A stretch of DNA of 64,000 nucleotides from Alphaproteobacteria bacterium (lineage in GTDB: Bacteria > Pseudomonadota > Alphaproteobacteria > DSM-16000 > Inquilinaceae). Made by a program: the position numbers and the translations under genes. The stretch is from NCBI GenBank assembly GCA_028277405.1, contig JANQGH010000089.1, forward strand, positions 1-64,000, in the 5' to 3' direction. Positions 1 to 9,396 of the stretch are shown here, in pieces (the stretch's first letter is position 1; the number at the start of each line of letters is the position of its first letter). A model generated the notes under the pieces. That model searched no databases and was not told the DNA's origin. It worked only from the letters and a program-made list of their open reading frames with translations.

Positions 1-1
1 C

Positions 2-2086
2 CCCAAGCTTTTGCACTGGGGCCGCGCCCTTCCTGACCGGATGCCGCTCGCCGGCATCGAAGACAGCGCCCAGCGCCCGGTCTATCTCAACAGCGTCGAC
101 GAAGACGTGCCGCTGACCCTGCTGCCCCAATCTGGATTGGGGTTCTTCGGCCAGCCGGCCATCGAAGGCTCGCGCGACGGCCTGGACAGCGTCACCGACC
201 TCGCGATGGTCAAGGTGGAGCCGACGGACAATGGCTTCGTCTTCAGGCTCTCCGACGACATCGCCCGCCTGTCGGCCGATCTTGAACTGAGGCTGGACCC
301 GGAGACGGGAGTCCTGGCCCAGCGAATCACCATTCGGAACGACGGCGATAAGCCGTTCGACATCGGCTGGTGTGCCGCGGCGTCTTGGGCGATGCCCTGG
401 CGCGCCCGAGAGGCGCTGAGCTTTGAAGGCCGGTGGAGCCGAGAGTTTCAGGAACGCCGAGTGGCCCTGACGCTCGGGCGTTACGTTCGCGAAAACCGCA
501 AGGGCCGAACGTCCCACGACACCTTCCCGGGCATGATCGTCGGGACGCAAGGGTTCGGCGAAACCACGGGCGAGGTCTGGGGCTGCCATCTGGGCTGGAG
601 CGGCAACCATCGGATGCTCGCGGAAACCTTGTCCGACGGCGGCTGCCAGGTTCAGCTCGGCGAACTGCTGTCGCCCGGCGAGGTGAAGCTGGCAAAGGGC
701 GCCACGTACACGTCGCCCTGGGCCTACGGCGCCTACAGCGCGGAGGGCCTGAACGGCCTGACCGACCGTTTCCACCGCTTCGTCCGCGACAAGTTGATCA
801 CCTGGCCCGGCGGCTCGATGAAGCCGCGCCCGGTGATCGCCAACACCTGGGAAGCGGTTTATTTCAGCCACGATCTGGACCGGCTCGCGGCGCTCGCCGA
901 TCGGGCGGCGGCTGTCGGCGCGGAACGTTTCGTGCTCGACGATGGCTGGTTCGGCGGTGACTTGTCGGGGCGCGACGACGATACCACCAGCCTGGGCGAC
1001 TGGCAGATCGACCATCGCAAATGGCCGGCGGGCCTGCACCCGCTGATCGATCACGTGCGCGGCCTGGGCATGGAATTTGGTCTTTGGGTCGAGCCGGAAA
1101 TGGTCAGCCCGCAAAGCGATCTCTACCAAGCCCATCCCGATTGGGCGCTGCATGTGCCCGGTCGCCGCCGGCCGACCGCGCGCCACCAGCTGGTCTTGGA
1201 CCTGACCCTGCCGGAGGCCTTCGATCATGTCTGGCAGGCTCTCGACACATTGCTGAAGACCCATGAGATCTCGTATCTGAAATGGGACATGAACCGGGAC
1301 CTGGCGCCGAGCGCCAGCGCCGGCGTGCCCGTGCAGTCGGCGCAGACAAAGGCCGTCTATGCCTTGATCGAGCGCCTGCGGGCGGCCCATCCCTCGGTCG
1401 AGATCGAAAGCTGCGCGTCCGGCGGCTCGCGTGCCGATTATGGCGCGCTTGCCAGGACCCATCGCGTCTGGACCAGCGACTGCAACGACGCCCATGAACG
1501 CCAGCGCATTCAGCGCGGCGCGGCCCGCTTCCTGCCGCTCTGCGTTATGGGCTGCCATATCGGCCCGAACCCGGCGCATACGACCGGCGGCTACGACAGG
1601 CTGGAGTTTCGGGCGGTCACGGCCCTGTTCGGCCATATGGGGCTGGAACTGAACCTGCTCGATCTCACCCAGTCGGAACTGGACGAGATCGCTGAAGTGA
1701 TCTCGGTCCACAAACATCACCGCGCGCTGCTGCATGCCGGCCGCTATGTGCGCCTGGACGACGATCTGGAGCCGGGACGCATGGGCCACGGCGTGGTCGC
1801 GCCAGACGGGGCCGAGGCGATGTACGCGGTCGTCCAGCTCGATTCACCCGAGACCACGACCTCGCCGCCGGTGCGCCTTCTTGGCCTGTCGTCCGACCGG
1901 TCCTACCGCGTTCGCTTTGCCTTGCCGGTCCCGGAAGGGGCGCGGGCCAATACGCCGTCAATCGCCGCCATGTCGGGCGCGAACGGAATCATTCTGGCCG
2001 GATCGGCGCTGATCTCGATCGGTTTGCAACTGCCGACCCTATGGCCGCGCAGCGCCCTTCTGCTGCACGTGCAGGCGATGGACTAG
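2..2086 (+). CDS. Alpha-galactosidase, GH36 family (5' end outside window)
   Basis: Removes terminal alpha-linked galactose from melibiose- or raffinose-type oligosaccharides. The frame is already open at the left edge (codons for PKLLHWG), so the true start lies outside. About 695 codons are visible, close to the usual length of family GH36, so only a short N-terminus is missing. The nucleophile motif KWDMNRDL is at nt 1280-1303 and the acid/base motif RVWTSDCND at nt 1463-1489, preceded by SCASGGSRADYGAL. The N-terminal beta-sandwich, TIM barrel and C-terminal beta domain are all accounted for by length. It converges on galK, and the two stop codons share one CTAG (2083-2086). The neighbouring galE-galT-galK operon would consume the galactose it releases. 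Family assignment is firm; the exact substrate is inferred. Confidence 0.93.
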   Translation, partial: PKLLHWGRALPDRMPLAGIEDSAQRPVYLNSVDEDVPLTLLPQSGLGFFGQPAIEGSRDGLDSVTDLAMVKVEPTDNGFVFRLSDDIARLSADLELRLDPETGVLAQRITIRNDGDKPFDIGWCAAASWAMPWRAREALSFEGRWSREFQERRVALTLGRYVRENRKGRTSHDTFPGMIVGTQGFGETTGEVWGCHLGWSGNHRMLAETLSDGGCQVQLGELLSPGEVKLAKGATYTSPWAYGAYSAEGLNGLTDRFHRFVRDKLITWPGGSMKPRPVIANTWEAVYFSHDLDRLAALADRAAAVGAERFVLDDGWFGGDLSGRDDDTTSLGDWQIDHRKWPAGLHPLIDHVRGLGMEFGLWVEPEMVSPQSDLYQAHPDWALHVPGRRRPTARHQLVLDLTLPEAFDHVWQALDTLLKTHEISYLKWDMNRDLAPSASAGVPVQSAQTKAVYALIERLRAAHPSVEIESCASGGSRADYGALARTHRVWTSDCNDAHERQRIQRGAARFLPLCVMGCHIGPNPAHTTGGYDRLEFRAVTALFGHMGLELNLLDLTQSELDEIAEVISVHKHHRALLHAGRYVRLDDDLEPGRMGHGVVAPDGAEAMYAVVQLDSPETTTSPPVRLLGLSSDRSYRVRFALPVPEGARANTPSIAAMSGANGIILAGSALISIGLQLPTLWPRSALLLHVQAMD

Positions 2087-3183
2087 CTGCCGCTGACCGT
2101 CGCCACCAGCCGCGCGTCGGGCTGCGTCTTCAGCAACTGGTCGAGCCACATGTCAAAGCCGCTGGTCTTGACGAGCGCCACGACCGAGCCGCCGAACCCG
2201 CCGCCGGTGAGGCGCGCTCCGACGGCCCCCAGCGCGAGCGCTGCCTCGACCAAGGCATCCACGGCGGGAACGGAAACAGCGTAATCGTCGCGCTGCGAGG
2301 CATGGCTTGCGGTCATGAGTCGGCCGAATGCCTCAAAATCGCCGTCGTGCAGGGCGGCGACACCGTCCAGCACCCGTTGGTTTTCGGTCACCACATGCCG
2401 TGCGCGCTGGTTCAGAGGGGCCGGCAAAGCCTCGATCCTCGGCAAGTCTTCCGTCGACAATTCGCGCAAGCTGGCGACGCCGAGCGCGCGACACGCCGCC
2501 TGACACTCGGCAACCCGTTGGCCGTAGCCGCCGTCCGTCAACTGATGCTTGACCCCGGAATAGATCACCGCGATGTGGTGGTCGTCGGGCAAGGGCGCCG
2601 TCTTCGTTGCCAGGTTGCGCGTGTCCAGGAACAGCGCCTCGCCGGGCCGGGCGACGCTCGCCGCCTTCTGATCCATGATGCCGCAGGGCATGCCGACGAA
2701 CTCGCTCTCGGCCGCCTGCGCGAGCTTGGCGATCTCAACGTCGTCGATCGGCAAGTCCAGTGCCGCGCGCATGGCCTTGAGGATCGCGACCTCGAGCGCG
2801 GCGGAACTGGAGACACCGGCGCCAACCGGAACGTCGGTAACGGCTGCCAGGCGCAGCGCCGGCGCCGTCATTCCCGCGTTGCTCAGCGCGTGGAGACAGC
2901 CAAGCACATAGTCCAGCCAGTCCTCGCGCTTGCCGTGGACCAGGTCCGCGCGAAAAGGTCCGCCGAAGCCTTCGCTGACCCCTTCGACCTCGCCGAACCG
3001 ACCCTCGGTCGGCGTCAGCGCGATCCCCGTGCGACAACCGAGCGGGGTCGGCAGGACGAAGCCGTCATTGTAGTCGGTATGCTCGCCCAGCAGGTTGGCG
3101 CGTGCCGGCGCGCTGGCGACCGCGGCCGGTTCGCTGCCGAAGGTCTGGGTGAACAGCGCGTGGGCGCGGGTCTCGACCGTCAT
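2083..3183 (-). CDS. galK: Galactokinase
   Basis: Phosphorylates galactose at C1 with ATP, the entry step of the Leloir pathway; cytoplasmic GHMP-family kinase. All three GHMP signatures are visible: the N-terminal galactose-binding stretch with NLLGEHTDYNDGFVLP (about residues 30-46), the ATP loop GVSSSAALEVA, and the C-terminal GGGFGGSVVAL. The length of 366 residues is normal. The ATG overlaps the galT stop by one base (3183), so translation is probably coupled, and it is the last gene of the galE-galT-galK operon. Its stop codon overlaps that of the convergent alpha-galactosidase. No missing key residue was seen. Confidence 0.95.
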   Translation of the reverse strand: MTVETRAHALFTQTFGSEPAAVASAPARANLLGEHTDYNDGFVLPTPLGCRTGIALTPTEGRFGEVEGVSEGFGGPFRADLVHGKREDWLDYVLGCLHALSNAGMTAPALRLAAVTDVPVGAGVSSSAALEVAILKAMRAALDLPIDDVEIAKLAQAAESEFVGMPCGIMDQKAASVARPGEALFLDTRNLATKTAPLPDDHHIAVIYSGVKHQLTDGGYGQRVAECQAACRALGVASLRELSTEDLPRIEALPAPLNQRARHVVTENQRVLDGVAALHDGDFEAFGRLMTASHASQRDDYAVSVPAVDALVEAALALGAVGARLTGGGFGGSVVALVKTSGFDMWLDQLLKTQPDARLVATVSGS

Positions 3184-4256
3184 CAGCGGTTGGGTCGCGC
3201 GTCGCGCAGCCGGTCGACCATTTCTTCCGGCGCCACGTCGGCCAGGAACACGCCCGTGCCCTGTTCCATGGCGGCCAGATATTTCAGCTTGTCGGCGCTG
3301 CGCTGCAGGGGCAGGAACTGAAAGTGAAACTGGAAGGTCTCTTCCTCGCCCTTCGGCGCCGCCATCAAGTGCATGAAGTAGGGCATCGGCTGATCGAACA
3401 GTGCGTCATAGGTCGCGACGACCTCGCCCAGCACGGCGGCCAGGTCGCTGACCTCCGCCGACGACAGACTCCACGGCCCGGCGTGATGGGCGAACGGGGA
3501 TACCCAGATCTCAAAAGGAAAGCGAGCGAAAGGCGGCACGAACGCCGCCATGGTGGAACCGGTGACGATGTCGTAGCGATCGCCGATCTGGTCGCGCAGC
3601 CGGTCCAGCACCGGGTCGTCGCGAAAACTGGCGGCCTGGGTTTCGATGATCGGCGGCCGGAAGCCCAGCGCATAGATCTGGCCGTGCGGGTGGTGCAGGG
3701 TGGCACCAACCGCCTCGCCCCGGTTTTCGAACGGCAGCACGAAGTCGATCTCCGGCCGCCCCAGCAGATCGGTCAACCGGTCGGCCCAGGCATGGATCAG
3801 CAGTTCGCGCCGGTCCTGCGCGATCGTCGCCAGACTGCCGACATGGTCCGGCGAATAGATCACCACCTCGCACCGTCCGACCCCCGGCTTGGTCTCGATC
3901 GGCAGGGCCGGCGCGGTTGCCGCATCCAGGTGGAAGCTCGGGAAGCGGTTCTCGAACACCGCCACGTCGAAGGTCTCGAACGGGATCTCGCCCGGATAGG
4001 CGCCGGGCTTGACCGGGCATAACGGGCAGTATTCGGGCGGCGGCTTATAGGTCCGGTTCTGCCGGTTGGTGGCGTAGGCCACCCATTCGCGGCGCAGCGC
4101 GTGCCAGCGCATGTGCGGTTCCGGCTTCGCCACCGGGTCGAGATCGTTGGTCGGGGCCAGCGTGTGCGGCGCGTGGCTGTACAGGAACAGGTCGCGCCCG
4201 TCCTTTTTGACGTGGTGGCGCCGGTGGACCTGTTGGGTTGTCTGGGCGTTCAGCAT
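3183..4256 (-). CDS. galT: Galactose-1-phosphate uridylyltransferase
   Basis: Exchanges UMP between UDP-glucose and galactose-1-phosphate, the second Leloir step. The active-site HPH motif is present as LHHPHGQIYALGF, together with the N-terminal zinc-site region CPLCPVKPG and the FENRFPSF stretch typical of the family. The open frame continues far upstream into galE, but homology begins around the ATG at 4256, which leaves 11 bases after the galE stop and gives 357 residues, the usual size. The Shine-Dalgarno sequence before this ATG is weak, so coupling to galE translation is likely. It sits between galE and galK in one transcription unit. Confidence 0.93.
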   Translation of the reverse strand: MLNAQTTQQVHRRHHVKKDGRDLFLYSHAPHTLAPTNDLDPVAKPEPHMRWHALRREWVAYATNRQNRTYKPPPEYCPLCPVKPGAYPGEIPFETFDVAVFENRFPSFHLDAATAPALPIETKPGVGRCEVVIYSPDHVGSLATIAQDRRELLIHAWADRLTDLLGRPEIDFVLPFENRGEAVGATLHHPHGQIYALGFRPPIIETQAASFRDDPVLDRLRDQIGDRYDIVTGSTMAAFVPPFARFPFEIWVSPFAHHAGPWSLSSAEVSDLAAVLGEVVATYDALFDQPMPYFMHLMAAPKGEEETFQFHFQFLPLQRSADKLKYLAAMEQGTGVFLADVAPEEMVDRLRDARPNR

Positions 4257-4267
4257 TCCGGTCCCGG

Positions 4268-5272
4268 CTATTGCAGTTCTTTCAGCCGGAAACCGTGGGC
4301 GGGCGCTCCCTCTCGGTACCAGCGCCAGGCGGTTTCCACGATTGTCTCGATGTCCGAACGCGGCGTTTGGAGGCCGATATCGGCACGCGCGCGTGAGGGA
4401 TCGGCGACCAGGCGTGGCGGATCGCCCTCCCGCCGTTCGATTTCGCGTACGGGAACGGTGCGGCCTGTCACCCGTTCGGTGGCCGCGATGATCTCCCGCA
4501 CCGACGCGCCCGAACCGGTGCCGAGATTGTAGGCGCTCGACGGGCCGCCATTGCGCAGATGTTTCAACGCCTTGACGTGCGCATCGGCCAGGTCGGCGAC
4601 ATGGATGTAGTCGCGGATGGCGGTGCCGTCCGGCGTCGGATAATCCGTGCCGTAAATGTCGATGCTGGGCACATCGCCGGCCGCCGCCATCAGGATGCGC
4701 GGCACCAGGTGGGATTCCGGGTCGTGGGCCTCGCCGATCTCGCCCTCCGGGTCCGCCCCGGCGGCATTGAAGTATCTGAGCGCGATCGACTTCAGACCGA
4801 AGACGCCGAAATCCGTCAGGATCTGTTCGACCATCCATTTGCTGCGACCGTAGGGATTGATCGGCAGCTTTACCGCGTCGTCGGGAATGGGCACGTTTTC
4901 CGGCTGGCCATAGACCGCCGCCGTGCTGGAAAAGACGACCGTGTCGACGCCCGCATCTTTCAGTGCGCACAGCAGGGTCAGGCTTCCCGCGACATTGTTG
5001 CGATAATACTTGTCCGGCGCCCGAACCGACTCGCCGACCTGGATGCTGGCGCCGAGATGGACCGCGGCGATCGGTCGGTGGGCGGCCAGAACCTGGGCCA
5101 GGCGGGCCGTATCGGCGATGTCGCCAACCTCCAGCGGGCCCCATTTGACGGCCCAGTCGTGCCCGGCGGACAGGTTATCGTAGACGACCGGCTGAAACCC
5201 GTCCTTGGCCAGCGCCTTGCAGGTGTGGCTGCCGATATAGCCGGCGCCGCCGACGACCAACACAGATGGCAT
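4268..5272 (-). CDS. galE: UDP-glucose 4-epimerase
   Basis: Interconverts UDP-galactose and UDP-glucose and regenerates the UDP-glucose used by GalT; NAD-dependent extended SDR enzyme of the cytoplasm. The Rossmann motif GGAGYIGSHT is at residues 8-17, the catalytic SSTAAVYG and YGRSK (Ser/Tyr/Lys triad) are in place, and the RYFNAAGADP segment typical of GalE follows. The length of 334 residues is normal. It is the first gene of the galE-galT-galK operon, so the promoter should lie in 5273-5448, where no strong sigma-70 match was seen. It could also feed surface polysaccharide synthesis, but the operon points to catabolism. Confidence 0.95.
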   Translation of the reverse strand: MPSVLVVGGAGYIGSHTCKALAKDGFQPVVYDNLSAGHDWAVKWGPLEVGDIADTARLAQVLAAHRPIAAVHLGASIQVGESVRAPDKYYRNNVAGSLTLLCALKDAGVDTVVFSSTAAVYGQPENVPIPDDAVKLPINPYGRSKWMVEQILTDFGVFGLKSIALRYFNAAGADPEGEIGEAHDPESHLVPRILMAAAGDVPSIDIYGTDYPTPDGTAIRDYIHVADLADAHVKALKHLRNGGPSSAYNLGTGSGASVREIIAATERVTGRTVPVREIERREGDPPRLVADPSRARADIGLQTPRSDIETIVETAWRWYREGAPAHGFRLKELQ

Positions 5273-5448
5273 TATCCCTCCAAGATCCCGGCGATCGTTC
5301 GGCTGCCGCCGGGTACAGCTCTCAGCTTAGCGCCTTGGCGGTGCGGCACAATGCACAATCGCATATTTTCGCAAGGGATCGAAAGTTTTTGATAGTCACG
5401 AGCGCCCATTGGGCACCGCGCCGATATGGTGCCTGCCGGAAATCGGCG

Positions 5449-6627
5449 CTAGGGGTGCAGGCCGATATAGCGGGCGCGCGGGCGGATCAGGGCGCCGTCG
5501 GCGATCTGCTCCATCGCGTGGCCGACCCAGCCGACCGCGCGACCGATGGCGAACAGGCATAGCGGCGCACGCGGCGGCAGGTCCAGCATTTCCGCCATCA
5601 AGGTCAGGGCGAAATCGATTGTCGGGGGGCTTGCGGCAAGCTCCGTGGCCGCTCGGGCGATCTCCAGCGCCTGGTCGAAGCGCGGCTGGCCCGTGAAATG
5701 CGGTCGCATCAGATCGATCAGGATAGGCGCGCGGGGGTCGCCCTCCGGATAGATCGGATGACCGAAACCGGGCAGCGGGTCGCCTCGTGTCAGCCGCTCA
5801 GCGATCGCTTGCTCGGCGTCCGGCGCCGCCAGCAAGTCCGGCAGCAGGGCCGCCACCCGATCGGTCATGCCGCCATGGCGCGGGCCGCCCAGCGCCGCCA
5901 AGCCGGCCGTGACCCCCGCATAGAGCGAGGCGCCGGTCGAGGTCACGACGCGCGCGGCGAAGGTCGACGCGTTCAACTCGTGATCGGCCGAGACGACCAG
6001 CGCGGCGCGCAAAAGGGCGGCGTCCGCCGTCGGCCAGACGGTCGCCAGTTGCGCGTGAATGGTGTCCTGCTTCGGCTTCGATCCAATAATCACAGCCGTC
6101 AGCGACCGCAGCAGCCGGGCACCGGTGTCCGCCAGACCCGCCGGCGCTCGATTGAGCGCGGTGCGATCCTCGGCGCCGATGACGGGCAGCTGTGCCTGGG
6201 CGCGCACGATCGGGTCGGTGGTGGCGAGTGAGGCGCACAGGTCGACGACAGGGGCCGGCCAGATCGGCGGCGGGCCGGCAAAGGGATCTTCGCTCGCCGA
6301 CCACACCAGGCCGGCGACGGTTTCAAGACTCGCCGCCTGCGCCAGGCCCGCGACCTCACGGCCGCGATAGCGAAACCCTTGCGGACCGATGTCGGTGATC
6401 GCGGACTCCAAGACCGGCAGCGATGCCCGCGATGCCCGGTCGCCCCCGGGTTCTCGAACCCGACCATCGATCAGGCGGCGGACATCCTCGGCCCGGTAAA
6501 GACGTTTGCGGCTGCGAGCACGCGGTTCCGAACGGATCAAGCCGCGGCTGACATAGGCGTAGAGCGTCGCCCGGCTGACATTCAGTTCAGCCGCCGCCTC
6601 TTCAGCCGTCAGGAACGCCGTCTTCAT
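5449..6627 (-). CDS. Citrate-synthase-fold protein with N-terminal helix-turn-helix domain
   Basis: Residues about 1-65 form a MerR/excisionase-like DNA-binding domain (TAEEAAAELNVSRATLYAYV, then YRAEDVRRLIDGR); the remainder is a citrate synthase fold. Within it, GPRHGG and GFGHPIY carry the two catalytic-type histidines and PTIDFAL carries the aspartate. The usual GHRVY arginine position is replaced (GHPIY), so enzyme activity is less certain than fold. The length is 392 residues and the ATG at 6627 gives a natural HTH start. It is divergent from a second citrate synthase gene, and the 91-base gap between them contains dyads. The likely role is a metabolite-sensing regulator or a DNA-binding methylcitrate/citrate synthase controlling its neighbour; that role is inference. 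Confidence 0.8.
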   Translation of the reverse strand: MKTAFLTAEEAAAELNVSRATLYAYVSRGLIRSEPRARSRKRLYRAEDVRRLIDGRVREPGGDRASRASLPVLESAITDIGPQGFRYRGREVAGLAQAASLETVAGLVWSASEDPFAGPPPIWPAPVVDLCASLATTDPIVRAQAQLPVIGAEDRTALNRAPAGLADTGARLLRSLTAVIIGSKPKQDTIHAQLATVWPTADAALLRAALVVSADHELNASTFAARVVTSTGASLYAGVTAGLAALGGPRHGGMTDRVAALLPDLLAAPDAEQAIAERLTRGDPLPGFGHPIYPEGDPRAPILIDLMRPHFTGQPRFDQALEIARAATELAASPPTIDFALTLMAEMLDLPPRAPLCLFAIGRAVGWVGHAMEQIADGALIRPRARYIGLHP

Positions 6628-6635
6628 TGCCTTAT

Positions 6636-6659
6636 ATTGATCAATTCAATCAAGATTGA
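6636..6659. promoter_or_regulatory. Adjacent dyads in the divergent citrate synthase promoter
   Basis: Two inverted repeats abut here: the perfect palindrome ATTGATCAAT (6636-6645) and TCAATCAAGATTGA (6646-6659, two-base centre mismatched). Together they give repeated TTGA/TCAA half-sites. They lie between the two divergent starts (6627 and 6719). A TTGACA hexamer at 6656-6661 could serve as the -35 element of the rightward gene, but its -10 partner is weak. This is a natural operator for the HTH-citrate synthase protein encoded to the left. No experimental support can be seen in sequence alone. Confidence 0.45.
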
Positions 6660-6718
6660 CAACAATGATACCTGTTCAAAGATGGCAGATGGACAGTCGA
6701 TTTTTGGGAGTTGAGAGT

Positions 6719-7780
6719 ATGAGTGTCGGGCTGGATGGCGTGATTGCCGCGGAAACAGCGCTCAGTCACGTCGATGGTGAAGCCGGGACCTTGATCCTGA
6801 AGGGATTGCCGTTGGATGCGGCGGCAACGCTTGATTTCGAGGGCGTTTGCGCCCTGCTTTGGGATGGCCTTTTGGACACGCAAGATGATCTGAGGGCGCG
6901 TCTGGCCGCCGCCAGGCAGCAGGCGTTCGATCGGGTGGCGCGCATGCTGCCCGCCGCCGACGGCTTGACGACGGTCGAAGGCCTGCGCCTGATGTTGTCG
7001 GGGTTGGCGGATGAGACCGACCTCGATCCTCCCGTGCAAGTGACCGGCGCCGTGCCGGTCTTCGTCGCCGCGCTGGATCGTCATCGGCGCGGTCTGCAGC
7101 CGATCGAACCCAACCCGGACCTCGGCCAGTCGGCCGATTTTCTGGCGATGCTGGCCGGTGAGACCGCCGACCCGGCGATCGTCGTGGGTCTCGATACCTA
7201 TCTGGTCACCGTCGCGGATCACGGGCTGAATGCCTCGACCTTCGCGGCCAGGGTCGTGGCGTCGACCCGGGCCGGCATGGTGTCGTCAGTCGTCGCCGCG
7301 CTCTGCGCCCTGAAGGGGCCCCTGCATGGCGGCGCACCCGGCCCGGTGTTGGATATGCTCGACGCGATCGGTGGCGAGGACCGTATTGACACGTGGCTTG
7401 ACGAGACGCTTAAGCAGGGCGACCGGCTGATGGGCTTCGGCCACAGGGTCTACAAGGTGCGTGATCCGCGTGCTGACGTGCTGAAACGTGCGGTCGCGCG
7501 GCTGAAGGGCGACCGGATCGCTTTCGCCGAAAAGGTGGAGCAGGCGGCGATCGCCCATCTCGCCCGGCACAAACCCGGCCGCCGGCTGGAGACGAATGTC
7601 GAGTTCTACACGGCGTTGCTTTTGGACCGCATCGGCCTCGACCGCTCGCTGTTCACCCCGGTCTTCGCCATCGGCCGGGTGGCCGGCTGGGCCGCCCATG
7701 TGATGGAGCAGGAAGCGACGGGTCGGTTGATCAGGCCCCAATCGCGCTATGTCGGCCCGACGCCCCAGCAGGCCGCCTGA
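6719..7780 (+). CDS. Citrate synthase / 2-methylcitrate synthase family enzyme
   Basis: Condenses acetyl-CoA or propionyl-CoA with oxaloacetate; cytoplasmic. GPLHGGAPG and GFGHRVYKVRDPRAD carry both catalytic histidines. The third position reads NVEFYTALLL, with glutamate where classical citrate synthases have aspartate; I recall this variant from the shorter citrate/methylcitrate synthase subfamily. GRVAGWAAHVMEQ and the C-terminal RPQSRYVGP also fit. The frame is open from 6656, but the ATG at 6719 has GGGAG eight bases upstream and starts where homology begins, giving 353 residues. It is divergent from the HTH-citrate synthase gene and probably under its control. No prp genes (lyase, dehydratase) are nearby, so the true substrate is open. 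Confidence 0.85.
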   Translation: MSVGLDGVIAAETALSHVDGEAGTLILKGLPLDAAATLDFEGVCALLWDGLLDTQDDLRARLAAARQQAFDRVARMLPAADGLTTVEGLRLMLSGLADETDLDPPVQVTGAVPVFVAALDRHRRGLQPIEPNPDLGQSADFLAMLAGETADPAIVVGLDTYLVTVADHGLNASTFAARVVASTRAGMVSSVVAALCALKGPLHGGAPGPVLDMLDAIGGEDRIDTWLDETLKQGDRLMGFGHRVYKVRDPRADVLKRAVARLKGDRIAFAEKVEQAAIAHLARHKPGRRLETNVEFYTALLLDRIGLDRSLFTPVFAIGRVAGWAAHVMEQEATGRLIRPQSRYVGPTPQQAA

Positions 7781-7789
7781 CGGCCACCT

Positions 7790-9340
7790 TCAGACGATCA
7801 GGGCGGCACCGTCCCGGCGGGGATCGGCGGCTGCGGCGACCGAACCGTTTGGCAGCCATTCGACCGCATGCACGCCGCCGAAGAACATGTTCTGCTGGTC
7901 CCATCGAACACAGTCGAGGTGCAGGGCACCAACGGCATCGGCGGCCTCCTCGTCGAAGCCGGGCTCGATGTCCGCGCGGCCGCCCTCGACATGAAGGCGC
8001 GGCGCCTCGACCGCCGCGTCCAACGGCTTGCCGAAGCCGAAGCGGTTGATCAGGACTTGCAGGATGGCCGTGCGAATCCGGCTGGACCCCCCGCTGCCCA
8101 GCGCTGTCAGGGCACCGTCCCGCGTTTCGGCCACCGTCGGCGCGGTCATCGATGACAGTCGGCTGTCCGGCACCCAACTGCCGATTCCGCCCGGCTGAAG
8201 TTCCTCTTCCCCCAGCATGTTGTTCAGCATGAAGCCCACATCCGGGTCGACCCAGCCACAACCTTCGCCATTGGAGACGGTCAGCGTCGCGGCCGTGCCG
8301 TCCCGATCGACGACGCTGAGATGGGTCGTGCCGCGCGTCATGACCGAGTGCGCTGTCATCGTGCGCTTGTAGTGCTGCAGTAGCGCCGGTTTGACCAGCG
8401 CTTCAGCCATCGCCGCCATGTCGCGATCGGACCCGGCCTCCAGCCGCGCGCGATCGGTCAACAGCATGGCCTGGGCGATGGATGCTGCGTGCTCCGCGCC
8501 CAGAAAACGATCCTTGCCGAAATTCCGACCATCGAGCAGCGACAGGGCGAACGCGACCAGCGATCCGCCGGCTGCGGGGGGCGGGTTCGTCTGAAGTTTG
8601 ATGGCCCCGAACGATGTCTCAAGCGGTTGCCGCCTGACCGTCTCATAGGCCGCCAAGTCTTCCCGCGTCAGGTGGCCTCCCTTCGCCAGGCAAGCCTCGG
8701 CGATCGCGGCGGCGATCTCGCCCTCGTAGAACAAGCGCGGGCCTTCGGCCGCCACGCTTTCGATCACATCCGCCATGGCGGGCGACGTGAACACCGCGCC
8801 TGACGGCAGAGGTTTTTCCGGGTCCTTCGGGTCGGCGAACAGGGCCCGCGATTCGGGCGTCGCGAGCACGATCGGTGCCACAATGGTCGACACGTGGGCC
8901 TGAAAATCGCTGAACGGCACGCCGGTTCGGGCCAGGCGGCTGGCCGGTTCCGCGACCATGGTGATCGGCACGCGGCCATGGTCGGCATGGGCCGCGAACA
9001 CGCCGCTGACCACGCCGGGGGTGGCGATCGTGCCGGGACCGATCCAGAAGGGCTGCGTCGCGGTGCCGAAGTCGGCCCGGATCTGCTCGATCGCGATCTC
9101 GCCCTCCGGCCGCTTGCGCCTCGGGGTCTGGGCAAAAAAGTCGTAGACGACTGGGCGCCCCTCGGCCGGGCGGACCAGCAGGAACCCGCCGCCGCCGAGG
9201 CTGGACAAGACCGGTTCCGCCACGCACGAGGCCAGCAACCCAGCCAACGCGGCGTCCACCGCCGTGCCGCCTTCGCCGAGAATGTCGGCGGCGGCTTGCG
9301 CGGTCTCGCGATGTCCGGCGGCGATGGCGGCCTGGGGCAA
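7790..9340 (-). CDS. Gamma-glutamyltransferase-family protein without signal peptide
   Basis: Ntn-hydrolase of the gamma-glutamyltranspeptidase family, expected to self-cleave and act on glutathione or other gamma-glutamyl or acyl amides. The processing and nucleophile threonine lies in RGTTHLSVVDRDG; the downstream SNGEGCGW and GGGGFLLV segments are family-typical. The length is 516 residues. The only start that keeps the N-terminal homology (AAGHRETAQAAADIL) is a TTG at 9340, because a stop lies in frame just upstream. An ATG at 9356 is out of frame. There is no signal peptide, unlike the paralogue to the right, so a cytoplasmic location is predicted. An FnrL-like site lies about 60 bases upstream. 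Confidence 0.82.
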   Translation of the reverse strand: MPQAAIAAGHRETAQAAADILGEGGTAVDAALAGLLASCVAEPVLSSLGGGGFLLVRPAEGRPVVYDFFAQTPRRKRPEGEIAIEQIRADFGTATQPFWIGPGTIATPGVVSGVFAAHADHGRVPITMVAEPASRLARTGVPFSDFQAHVSTIVAPIVLATPESRALFADPKDPEKPLPSGAVFTSPAMADVIESVAAEGPRLFYEGEIAAAIAEACLAKGGHLTREDLAAYETVRRQPLETSFGAIKLQTNPPPAAGGSLVAFALSLLDGRNFGKDRFLGAEHAASIAQAMLLTDRARLEAGSDRDMAAMAEALVKPALLQHYKRTMTAHSVMTRGTTHLSVVDRDGTAATLTVSNGEGCGWVDPDVGFMLNNMLGEEELQPGGIGSWVPDSRLSSMTAPTVAETRDGALTALGSGGSSRIRTAILQVLINRFGFGKPLDAAVEAPRLHVEGGRADIEPGFDEEAADAVGALHLDCVRWDQQNMFFGGVHAVEWLPNGSVAAAADPRRDGAALIV

Positions 9341-9396
9341 ACTCGTGGTCTTTCATGGGGCAAGGGGACGAGGCAGCGCGCTTTTTGGCGCGACGC

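Noticed and set aside
2041..3321. Long open frame of 426 codons opposite galK
   Set aside because: galK has all GHMP motifs on the minus strand; the plus-strand frame has no recognisable domain and arises from high third-position GC.
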